DNA from: Lentzea sp.
GTDB lineage: Bacteria; Actinomycetota; Actinomycetes; Mycobacteriales; Pseudonocardiaceae
DNA: 8,567 bases
Direction of reading: 5' to 3'
Assembly: GCA_030146905.1 (NCBI GenBank)
Contig: JASLAV010000659.1
Location: 1 to 8,567, forward strand
In this document: positions 1-5,391 of the stretch, piece by piece
How the letters are laid out: each line of letters starts with the position of its first letter
How positions within the stretch are numbered: the first letter of the stretch is position 1
Made by a program: the position numbers and the translations under genes
The notes under the pieces: model-generated
What the model was told of the DNA's origin: nothing
Databases searched by the model: none
Seen by the model: only the letters and a program-made list of their open reading frames with translations

Positions 1-803
1 CCGGGTGGGCAGCCGATCGGGAAGCGTTCCGCGGAGGGCTCGAAGTCTCCGGTGGCGGCCCGCTGGCCGAGCAGTTCGCCCGCCTCACGCGAGCGTTGCT
101 GAACGCCCCGACGGTGGCCGACGTGCTCGACCAGGTCGTGAAGGCCGCGCACCGGGTCATCCCCGGCGCCGACCTCGTCTCCATCACGCTGCGCGGTGCC
201 GACGGTTCCTTCCACACGCCCGTGCAGACGAACGCGATCGCGGTCGAGCTGGACCACGTCCAGTACGAGACGGGGGAAGGACCGTGCGTCGCGGCCGCCA
301 GGAACCCCGGACCAGCCGAGATCCGCAGCGACGACCTCGCCGCCGAACCGGCCTGGCCGCGCTTCGGCCCGGAGGCCGCCCGGCGCCACGTCAGCTCCGT
401 GCTGTCCGTCGCGCTGCTGCCCGACGCCCGGCCACCGCGGTGCTCCGGTGCGTTGAACATCTACTCGCGCCGCCCCGGCGGACTGGCGCGGGACGCCCAC
501 GAACCCGCGCTGCTGCTGGCCACGCACGCCTCGCTGGCGCTGGCGGGCACCGAGGCGGTCACCAGAGCCGACCTCACCGTCGCGCAGCTGCGCAAGGCCA
601 TCGATAGCCGCGACGTCATCGGGCAGGCGAAGGGGATCCTGATGGCCCGGCGCGGCATCAGTGCCGACGACGCCTTCGACGTGCTCCGCCGCACGTCGCA
701 GAACCTGAACCTCAAGCTCGCGGACGTGGCGCGCATCGTGACCGCCCGGCACACCGATCTCGACCTCACCGGCAGGATCGGGCTGCCGGTCACCGATGAC
801 TGA
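1..803 (+). CDS. GAF-ANTAR domain transcription antitermination regulator (5' partial)
   Basis: Probable signal-responsive RNA-binding regulator: an N-terminal GAF domain senses a ligand or redox state, and a C-terminal ANTAR domain binds paired hairpins in mRNA leaders to prevent termination (family knowledge). The frame is open from base 3 and has no ATG or GTG before the GAF domain. Alignment with the paralogue at 1100-1909 (shared W, then DR.E/A.F) puts the start about 4 codons left of the window. GAF spans roughly visible residues 20-185, with the GEGPC motif seen in actinobacterial GAF-ANTAR proteins. ANTAR occupies the last 60 residues, with the core VIGQAKGILM, DDAFDVLRR and NLKLADVARIV. 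No kinase, receiver or membrane segment is visible. The stop overlaps the next start by 8 bases (ATGACTGA), implying translational coupling. The target RNA is unknown. Confidence 0.93.
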   Translation, partial: GWAADREAFRGGLEVSGGGPLAEQFARLTRALLNAPTVADVLDQVVKAAHRVIPGADLVSITLRGADGSFHTPVQTNAIAVELDHVQYETGEGPCVAAARNPGPAEIRSDDLAAEPAWPRFGPEAARRHVSSVLSVALLPDARPPRCSGALNIYSRRPGGLARDAHEPALLLATHASLALAGTEAVTRADLTVAQLRKAIDSRDVIGQAKGILMARRGISADDAFDVLRRTSQNLNLKLADVARIVTARHTDLDLTGRIGLPVTDD

Positions 804-1065
804 GCGGGCACCGCTCGCCAGGGGCTCCGACGCCTGGCGGGAGGCGTCGGCCCACCGGCTCCAGGAACGGCTGCGGCTGCACACCGGCCTGAACGAAGGT
901 GTGGGGATCCTCCAGGTGTGGAATGCCTGCCACCAGCAGGAGGCGCGGGACCTGCTGTTCGCCGCTCACGGGAGCGCCGGGCAGGACGCGGAGGCCACCA
1001 GGATGATCGAGGTGGTCGACGCCGCGGCGGAAGCCCGCGCCGATCCCGACGCGGGCTGGGACTGA
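796..1065 (+). CDS. Small protein resembling a lone, divergent ANTAR domain
   Basis: 89-residue soluble, helix-rich protein with no signal peptide or membrane segment. ATG overlaps the upstream GAF-ANTAR stop by 8 bases, and third positions are strongly G/C, so it is a real coupled gene. I recognise no named family at once, but residues 22-80 align without gaps to the ANTAR domains of both neighbours: LQ/LR at 22-23, GIL at 37-39 in the place of KGILM, and EARDLL at 49-54 in the place of DDAFDVL. A terminal helix (66-77) lies in the place of the RNA-contacting NLKLADVARIV helix. The basic and conserved surface residues (QAKG, RR, KL) are mostly replaced, with W42 and C45 appearing instead. 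If homologous, it could dimerise with or titrate the flanking ANTAR proteins, or be a degraded third copy. Coding status is firm; the ANTAR relationship is inference from alignment by eye. Confidence 0.8.
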   Translation: MTERAPLARGSDAWREASAHRLQERLRLHTGLNEGVGILQVWNACHQQEARDLLFAAHGSAGQDAEATRMIEVVDAAAEARADPDAGWD

Positions 1066-1067
1066 CC

Positions 1068-1079
1068 GCCCGCGCGGGC
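1068..1079. repeat. Perfect 12-bp palindrome in the operon's internal gap
   Basis: GCCCGCGCGGGC is its own reverse complement and lies directly after the stop of the small ANTAR-like gene, just before the Shine-Dalgarno sequence of the next gene. As RNA it could form only a 4-bp stem with a GCGC loop. It has no following U-tract, so it is unlikely to be an intrinsic terminator. It could equally be chance in GC-rich DNA. Confidence 0.4.
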
Positions 1080-1090
1080 AGGAGAGGAGG
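1080..1090 (+). promoter_or_regulatory. Strong ribosome binding site fixing the start at 1100
   Basis: AGGAGAGGAGG ends 9 bases before ATG 1100, the best Shine-Dalgarno match in the first operon. It supports independent, strong initiation of the second GAF-ANTAR gene rather than simple coupling. Confidence 0.75.
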
Positions 1091-1099
1091 GCGCGGCAC

Positions 1100-1909
1100 A
1101 TGCGGGACGATGACTGGAGCCGGGACAGGGCGGAGTTCGCGGCCCGCCCGCCGGACGCGCCCCATCCGGCGGGGAAGACCGACGAGAGCCCTCTCGGCAG
1201 GCAGTTCGCGCAGCTGACCTCGCTGCTGCTGAACGTGGACACCGTCGCGGAAGCGCTGGAACACGTGGTCAGCGCGACGTTCGCCGTGCTGCCGGACGCC
1301 GACGTCGTCAGCGTGACCCTGCGCTCGGCGGACGGACAGCTGCACACCCCGGTCGACACGGATCCGGTCGCAGTGGAGCTCGACCGGCTGCAGCAGCGCC
1401 ACGGGCACGGCCCCTGCCTGGAAGCCGCCCGCGAGGGCACGGCCTACAAGTACAGCGGTGACCTGGCCACCGACCCCGCCTGGCCGCGGTTCGGCCCGGA
1501 GGCCGCGGAACTCGGCTTCGCCTCGGTCCTGTCCACCGCGCTGCTGCCCGACGCGATCCCGCCCCGCCTGTCGGGGGCGCTCAACGCCTACTCCCGCGAC
1601 CAGCGCAAGCTGGGCGACGAGACCGCCCGCGACCGCGCGCTGCTCCTGGCCACCCACGCCTCGCTCGCACTGGCCCACACCGAAGCCGTGCAGCGGGCGG
1701 AGCTGCGCGAGACCCAGCTGCGCCGCGCCGTCGAGAGCAGGGACGTCATCGGCCAGGCCAAGGGCATCCTGATGCAACGACGCGGCATCGGCGCCGACGA
1801 GGCGTTCGACCTGCTGCGCCGCATGTCGCAGGACCTCAACGTCAAGCTGGCCCAGCTGGCGCACACGCTCGCGACCCGGCACACCGAGATCGACCTGCCC
1901 GGCGACTGA
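1100..1909 (+). CDS. GAF-ANTAR domain transcription antitermination regulator, second paralogue
   Basis: 269-residue paralogue of the gene at the left edge, about 60% identical by eye (44 of the first 76 aligned GAF positions) and almost ungapped, so the pair probably arose by tandem duplication. Residues 1-30 are a variable, Pro/Asp-rich leader. GAF spans about 32-195, with GHGPC and the conserved AWPRFGPEAA segment. ANTAR spans about 207-262, with VIGQAKGILM (216-225), ADEAFDLLRRMSQDLNVKL and a final helix. Expected role: cytoplasmic sensing coupled to RNA-binding antitermination. ATG 1100 has an excellent Shine-Dalgarno sequence. The differing charged residues around the GAF pocket suggest that the two copies may sense different inputs, or that one homologous fold forms heterodimers; both are inference. 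Confidence 0.95.
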   Translation: MRDDDWSRDRAEFAARPPDAPHPAGKTDESPLGRQFAQLTSLLLNVDTVAEALEHVVSATFAVLPDADVVSVTLRSADGQLHTPVDTDPVAVELDRLQQRHGHGPCLEAAREGTAYKYSGDLATDPAWPRFGPEAAELGFASVLSTALLPDAIPPRLSGALNAYSRDQRKLGDETARDRALLLATHASLALAHTEAVQRAELRETQLRRAVESRDVIGQAKGILMQRRGIGADEAFDLLRRMSQDLNVKLAQLAHTLATRHTEIDLPGD

Positions 1910-1942
1910 CCCGACCAGGAGAACAGGTGGAGTGACCGACCG

Positions 1943-1959
1943 GGCGATGGCGGATCGCC
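1943..1959 (+). promoter_or_regulatory. Hairpin immediately upstream of the small-protein start
   Basis: GGCGAT-GGCGG-ATCGCC can form a 6-bp stem with a 5-base loop, ending three bases before ATG 1963, where a Shine-Dalgarno sequence would normally be. No purine-rich ribosome site is otherwise obvious there. It could restrain translation of the downstream gene. The loop has five bases and lacks the A-x-x-G hexaloop pattern known for ANTAR target RNAs. Confidence 0.4.
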
Positions 1960-1962
1960 GAG

Positions 1963-2241
1963 ATGGACACGTGGGACCTCGAGCCCTCGGAACCCGCTTT
2001 CGTCGAGCTCGCCGACGACGGAACCGGCCGGTTCGGCTTCGCCGCCGTCACCGGCTGGATGGACTGCCGGTGGTCAGAGCGCGACGGCCGCCCGTTCGTC
2101 GAGTTCAGCTGGGACGGCAACGACGAAGAAGCCCAGGCCAGCGGTCGCGGCTGGGCCGTACTGGGCGAGGACGGCACGTTGTCCGGCCACCTGTTCTTCC
2201 ACATGGGTGATGATTCGCGCTTCCGCGCGGTCAGGGCTTGA
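1963..2241 (+). CDS. Small conserved actinobacterial-type protein of unknown function
   Basis: 92-residue acidic soluble protein. I recognise its pattern as a widespread small conserved protein, but it has no function that I can name: FVEL.DDGTGRFGFAAVTGWMDCRW near residues 13-39, then VEFSWDGNDEEA.ASGRGWA and a terminal G.LFFHMGDDS.F.A segment. The many beta-forming stretches and clustered Asp/Glu/Trp suggest a small beta-sandwich or barrel. An in-frame TGA at 1933 limits the start, and ATG 1963 is the first credible start although its ribosome site is poor. It lies 53 bases after the second GAF-ANTAR gene and so is probably the operon's last gene. It converges on the membrane-protein gene with only four bases between the two stops. 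Confidence 0.85.
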   Translation: MDTWDLEPSEPAFVELADDGTGRFGFAAVTGWMDCRWSERDGRPFVEFSWDGNDEEAQASGRGWAVLGEDGTLSGHLFFHMGDDSRFRAVRA

Positions 2242-2245
2242 CCCG

Positions 2246-2731
2246 TCACGCCCCGGACGGCGGCTCGTACCTGATCGGCATGCGCCGCTTCCGCCGCCCG
2301 CGGTCGGGCCACACGAAGCGCGCGATGTTGGCCCACGCGACGATGAAGGCGATCGAGAAGACGAACGTGCACAGCCAAGCCAGGAAGACCCGCGACCGCA
2401 CGTCCGGCTGCAACGGCCTGCCGTGCCGCTCGGTGTGGACGGCGTACTGCCTGCCGATGTCCTCTGGCGCGAGCCAGCCCGTCACGGTCGACGTGTACGT
2501 CTCCCCGCTCGACCTGACCCTGACCTCCGCCTCGCACTCGTGGTGGAAGCCGAAGCCCCGCCAGGCCACCGGTCCGTGGCGTTCGCAGGACTTCGCCGTG
2601 GCCACCAGCGTGGCCTTGTCCAGGTCTCCCGGCTCGATCTCGTCCCAGAAGTGGTTGAAGATCGTGGCGCCGAGCAGGTAGCCGAGCAGCGGGACGACCA
2701 GGGCGACGAGGACGCGCCGGAGAACGTTCAC
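2246..2731 (-). CDS. Two-transmembrane protein with an extracytoplasmic domain
   Basis: 161-residue membrane protein. A first transmembrane helix (about 6-27, preceded by NVLRR) is followed by an exported domain of about 85 residues, a second helix (about 115-138) and an Arg/Lys-rich cytoplasmic tail (RGRRKRR, 144-150). The positive-inside rule predicts both termini in the cytoplasm. The exported domain has two cysteines (C49 in SCERHGPV and C66 in HHECEAEV) that could form a disulfide. This layout is common among uncharacterised actinobacterial proteins; I cannot name the family safely. The start is GTG 2731, because AGGAGG lies 6 bases upstream and the longer open frame overlaps the regulator gene with Arg/Gly-rich, non-protein-like sequence. 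It follows the XRE-cupin gene by 32 bases and is probably co-transcribed with it. Confidence 0.87.
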   Translation of the reverse strand: MNVLRRVLVALVVPLLGYLLGATIFNHFWDEIEPGDLDKATLVATAKSCERHGPVAWRGFGFHHECEAEVRVRSSGETYTSTVTGWLAPEDIGRQYAVHTERHGRPLQPDVRSRVFLAWLCTFVFSIAFIVAWANIARFVWPDRGRRKRRMPIRYEPPSGA

Positions 2732-2737
2732 CCTGTT

Positions 2738-2743
2738 CCTCCT
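2738..2743 (-). promoter_or_regulatory. Ribosome binding site deciding GTG 2731
   Basis: On the minus strand AGGAGG ends 6 bases before GTG 2731. This settles the start of the membrane protein, which would otherwise be called about 74 codons longer into the neighbouring gene. Confidence 0.8.
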
Positions 2744-2763
2744 CAGGACGTGATCAGCGCTGC

Positions 2764-3336
2764 CTACTTCGATCCGACGTGCACCTTGGTTCCCTGCGGT
2801 CCGAACAGGACGAGCACCTCGACCGCGCCGCCGTCGCCGCTGCCGAGCCAGTGCGGCACCGACGTGTCGAACTCCGCCGCCTCCCCGGCCGGCAGGACCA
2901 GATCGCGGTCGCCGACCACCAGGCGCAGCCGGCCGTTGAGGACGTACAGCCACTCGAAGCCGTCGTGCGTCTTCAGCGCCGGCTCCAGCGGCTCCGGCGT
3001 CGCGGGGATGAGCATCTTGAACGCCTGCGTGCCGCCGGGCCTCCTGGACAGCGGGATGAACACCATCCCGTACCGCTTGATCGGCTTGAGGTGGATGCGG
3101 GGGTCGCCGGTGCGCGGGGCGCCGACGAGTTCGTCCAGCGGGACGCCGTGAGCGCGGGCCAGCGGCAGCAGCAGTTCGAGCGTTGCCCGGCGCTGTCCGG
3201 TCTCCAGCCGCGACAGGGTGCTCTCCGGTGTTCCTGTCTTCTCGGCGAGTTCCGCCAGCGTCACCCCGCGCTCCTGCCGCAACGCGCGCAACCGGGGCCC
3301 CACGCCGTCCAGCACGTCCCTCGTCTCGTCGTCCAC
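2764..3336 (-). CDS. XRE-family transcriptional regulator with C-terminal cupin domain
   Basis: 190-residue DNA-binding regulator. Residues 15-71 form an XRE/HTH_3 domain (LRALRQERGVTLAELAEKTGTPESTLSRLETGQR; the recognition helix is PESTLSRLE). Residues about 105-180 form a small cupin barrel with H124, E128 and G135 of motif 1 and P149, G151 and H162 of motif 2. Such proteins typically repress a neighbouring metabolic gene and respond to a small molecule bound in the cupin. GTG 3336 is chosen because AAGGTGAAGG precedes it and HTH homology begins just after it; the upstream open frame runs antisense over the methyltransferase. It diverges from the methyltransferase across 85 bases and is followed by the membrane protein. 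Effector unknown; family assignment is firm. Confidence 0.95.
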   Translation of the reverse strand: MDDETRDVLDGVGPRLRALRQERGVTLAELAEKTGTPESTLSRLETGQRRATLELLLPLARAHGVPLDELVGAPRTGDPRIHLKPIKRYGMVFIPLSRRPGGTQAFKMLIPATPEPLEPALKTHDGFEWLYVLNGRLRLVVGDRDLVLPAGEAAEFDTSVPHWLGSGDGGAVEVLVLFGPQGTKVHVGSK

Positions 3337-3345
3337 GCCTTCACC

Positions 3346-3360
3346 TTGCCAGAACAGCAA
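3346..3360. promoter_or_regulatory. Candidate operator in the divergent regulator/methyltransferase gap
   Basis: TTGC-N7-GCAA is a short dyad starting 10 bases upstream of the XRE-cupin start and followed by an unusual T5 run in this GC-rich gap. Its position suits autorepression of the regulator and control of the divergent methyltransferase (gap 3337-3421). The arms are only four bases, so the call is weak. I find no convincing -35/-10 pair in this gap on either strand. Confidence 0.3.
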
Positions 3361-3421
3361 TTTTTCGTGCCAGGCGGAACGGACGCGGGCAACACTCGGT
3401 GCAAGCGGACGAGGAGGCTGG

Positions 3422-4039
3422 ATGAACACCGGGGAAGCAGTCGCGTTCTGGGACGACGTCCACGCGAAGGCGAGGTCCGGCGACCCGCGTCCGAACGTCC
3501 GTCTCGTTGAGACGGTCGCGGACCTGCCGGCGGGAGACGCGCTGGACCTGGGCTGCGGCAAGGGCGGCGACGCGATGTGGCTCGCCCGCCAGGGCTGGCT
3601 CGTGACCGCCGTCGACATCTCGGCTGTCGCAGTGGAGAGACTCGCCGACGCAGCGGGCGCGCGAGGACTGGCCCAGCGGATCACGGCGCAGAGGCACGAC
3701 CTGGGCCACGCGTTTCCCGCGGGCAGTTACGACCTGGTCAGCTCCCACTACCTGCACACGCCGTTCGAACTGGACCGGGCGGCCGTGTTCAGGAACGCCG
3801 CTCGTGCCCTGCGCCCAGGAGGAATCCTGCTGATCGTCGACCACGGCTCGATCGCCCCCTGGTCCTGGGACCAGAACGCGGACTTCCCGGCCCCGCAGGA
3901 GATCTCCGAGGAGATCGGCCTGGACCCGTCGAAGTGGCTCACGGAAAAAGCCGAAGCATGCACCCGCACCGCGACAGGACCGGGTGGGCAGACCGCCGAG
4001 GTCGTCGACCACGTCCTGGTCATCCGCCGCATCGCCTGA
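3422..4039 (+). CDS. Class I SAM-dependent methyltransferase
   Basis: 205-residue cytoplasmic enzyme transferring a methyl group from S-adenosylmethionine to an unidentified substrate. The Rossmann fold is clear: motif I LDLGCGKGGD (41-50), the acidic end of strand 2 in VTAVDIS (61-67), the HDL...GSYDLVSSHYLH region (92-112) and ALRPGGILLIVDHG (129-142). The length and the GKGGDAMWLA signature resemble TehB-like small-molecule methyltransferases. ATG 3422 follows GAGGAGG by four bases. The longer open frame upstream is antisense to the regulator. Divergence from an XRE-cupin gene suggests that this regulator controls it, in a methyltransferase/regulator pairing I have seen in actinomycetes (inference). 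The substrate could be a thiol, metalloid or antibiotic-like compound; the sequence does not decide. Confidence 0.95.
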   Translation: MNTGEAVAFWDDVHAKARSGDPRPNVRLVETVADLPAGDALDLGCGKGGDAMWLARQGWLVTAVDISAVAVERLADAAGARGLAQRITAQRHDLGHAFPAGSYDLVSSHYLHTPFELDRAAVFRNAARALRPGGILLIVDHGSIAPWSWDQNADFPAPQEISEEIGLDPSKWLTEKAEACTRTATGPGGQTAEVVDHVLVIRRIA

Positions 4040-4047
4040 GGGGGTGT

Positions 4048-4075
4048 CCGCGGCCGCCGCAAGGCTTTCCGCGGC
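4048..4075. terminator. Possible bidirectional terminator hairpin between convergent genes
   Basis: The 47-base gap between the convergent methyltransferase and flavin oxidoreductase genes has CCGCGG at both ends of an inverted repeat, enclosing a GC-rich loop with a NotI-type GCGGCCGC. There is no U-tract, so it would be a weak, GC-rich terminator at best. Confidence 0.3.
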
Positions 4076-4086
4076 ACCATCCGCGT

Positions 4087-5328
4087 TCAGGCCGGCACCG
4101 GCCGCCGGTCGCCGAGCCACCTGCGGTAGCGGCGCAGTGCGGCGCGCCGGTGCAGCCGCTCCCCCGCCAGCGCCAGGACCGGATGCGTGCGGGCAGGCGG
4201 CTTCTCCCTGCCCAGCCTGGCCAGTCGGCACCGCACGGTGGCCTGCGTGGCGGCGGAGGCGAGCAGCTTGTCCCGCCACCTCACCGGTTCGACCTCGACG
4301 CCGGCGTCCTCACCGCGCAGCCAGCGGCCGGGCAGGTCCGGATCGACGGCGAGCGCCGTCGCCATGCCGATCACGGACGTGCCGCTCGCCAGCACCTGCT
4401 CCGCCACCGACCGGCGGCGGATGCCTCCCGTCAGCATGATCGGAACGGTGGCACCGGCGACGATCGTGGCGGCGGCGTCGAGGAAATACGCTTCGCGCGC
4501 GAGGGTGCTGCCGTCCGCCGTGTGGCCGTGGGTGGCCAGGCTTTCCACCGATCCCCCTGACAGTTCCACGAGATCGACCCGGCGCTCCGCCAGCATCGCC
4601 ACGACCTCCGCCGCGTCGTCGGGGGCGAATCCGCCTCGCTGGAAGTCCGCGGTGTTCAGCTTCACGCCCACGGCGAACCGTTCGCCCACCTCGGCGCGGA
4701 CGGCGGTGATGACGTCGAGCAGCAGCCGGGCCCTGTTCTCCAGAACTCCGCCCCAGCGGTCCTGGCGCTTGTTGGTCAGCGGCGACAGGAACTGGCTCAT
4801 GAGGTAGCCGTGTGCGGCGTGGATCTGCACGCCGTCGAACCCCGCCGCCTCGGCCTTCCGCGCGGTCGCCGCGAACCGCCGAACGATCTCCTCGATCTGC
4901 TCCGGCGTCATCGGCTCCGGTCGCGCGTAGACGCGCGAGTAGCGGCCGATGCTGACCGCGACGTCGGACGCGGACCGGGCGACACCGGGCATGTCCGCGG
5001 TCACGACGCGGCCGGGGTGGTTGATCTGGAGCCACACCCGGCCGTCACCGGACCTGGCGGCCTCCGCCCACCGGCGGAACGGTTCCAGCGGCGTGTCCTC
5101 CTCCAGCACGACGTCAGAGGGATCGGCCAGCGCCCTGCGGTCCACCATGACGTGCCCGGTGATCAGCAGGCCGGCGCCGCCCCGCGCCCAGCGCCGGTAG
5201 AGCTCGACCAGTTCGGGCGCTGGCAGCTGGCCGTCGACGGAGAGGAACTCCTCCATCGCCGCCTTGGCGATCCGGTTGGGCAGCCTCTGACCACCGGCCA
5301 GCACCAGAGGTGTGTCGAGCTGTGCCAT
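4087..5328 (-). CDS. Old Yellow Enzyme-family NADH:flavin oxidoreductase
   Basis: 413-residue FMN-dependent TIM-barrel enzyme that uses NAD(P)H to reduce activated alkenes, quinones or nitro-compounds (family knowledge). Visible hallmarks are PNRIAKAAMEE (17-27) at the first barrel strand, QINHPGR (101-107), the substrate-anchoring HAAHGY (H170 and H173), SQFLSPLTNKRQDRWGG (the classic OYE signature), VELSGGS, and IMLTGGIRR for phosphate binding. The C-terminus from about 370 adds an Arg-rich tail of about 40 residues beyond the typical core; it is not membrane-like. There are no 4Fe-4S cysteines, so this is a stand-alone OYE and not a 2,4-dienoyl-CoA reductase type. ATG 5328 follows GGGAGG by 6 bases. 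It is divergent from a TetR gene and likely repressed by it. The exact substrate is unknown. Confidence 0.97.
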   Translation of the reverse strand: MAQLDTPLVLAGGQRLPNRIAKAAMEEFLSVDGQLPAPELVELYRRWARGGAGLLITGHVMVDRRALADPSDVVLEEDTPLEPFRRWAEAARSGDGRVWLQINHPGRVVTADMPGVARSASDVAVSIGRYSRVYARPEPMTPEQIEEIVRRFAATARKAEAAGFDGVQIHAAHGYLMSQFLSPLTNKRQDRWGGVLENRARLLLDVITAVRAEVGERFAVGVKLNTADFQRGGFAPDDAAEVVAMLAERRVDLVELSGGSVESLATHGHTADGSTLAREAYFLDAAATIVAGATVPIMLTGGIRRRSVAEQVLASGTSVIGMATALAVDPDLPGRWLRGEDAGVEVEPVRWRDKLLASAATQATVRCRLARLGREKPPARTHPVLALAGERLHRRAALRRYRRWLGDRRPVPA

Positions 5329-5343
5329 GCGCTTCCTCCCACA

Positions 5344-5391
5344 ATGTTGACAGTGTCCATATCAACAGGAGGAAATGTACAGTGTCAACAT
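5344..5391. promoter_or_regulatory. 48-bp inverted repeat: likely TetR-1 operator with interleaved divergent promoters
   Basis: The arms 5344-5356 (ATGTTGACAGTGT) and 5379-5391 (ACAGTGTCAACAT) are inverted copies matching at 12 of 13 positions, separated by 22 bases. A third half-site, TCAACA, lies at 5362-5367 and forms a shorter dyad with TGTTGA at 5345-5350. Each arm contains a consensus TTGACA -35: 5347-5352 for TetR-1, and 5383-5388 on the minus strand for the oxidoreductase. On the minus strand TGATAT follows 18 bases later (5359-5364). Binding by TetR-1 would block both promoters. The inverted repeat is seen directly; the operator role is inference. Confidence 0.8.
5367..5372 (+). promoter_or_regulatory. 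Misplaced Shine-Dalgarno near the TetR-1 start
   Basis: AGGAGG is a perfect ribosome site, but it lies 2 bases before ATG 5375 and 17 bases before ATG 5390, too near for one and too far for the other. If transcription starts near 5383, as the -35 at 5347 implies, the site would not be in the mRNA at all. Confidence 0.5.

Noticed and set aside
1068..1099. Possible ANTAR-target double hairpin before the second GAF-ANTAR gene
   Set aside because: Only one short GC palindrome with a four-base loop is present, with no second stem and no A-x-x-G hexaloop.
461..1882. Long minus-strand open frame of 473 codons across both GAF-ANTAR genes
   Set aside because: It is Arg/Gly/Gln-rich, low in structure and antisense to two clearly homologous genes; GC-rich codon bias on the true strand produces such shadows.
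1932..2210. GTG 1932 with GGAG nearby as an alternative gene start
   Set aside because: The frame gives an Arg-rich shadow, whereas the frame from ATG 1963 gives a recognisable conserved small protein.
2207..3151. Plus-strand open frame of 314 codons
   Set aside because: Antisense to the membrane protein and the XRE-cupin gene, both supported by motifs and ribosome sites.
4050..4057. GCGGCCGC palindrome as a protein binding site
   Set aside because: An eight-base GC-only palindrome in very GC-rich DNA between convergent genes needs no special explanation.
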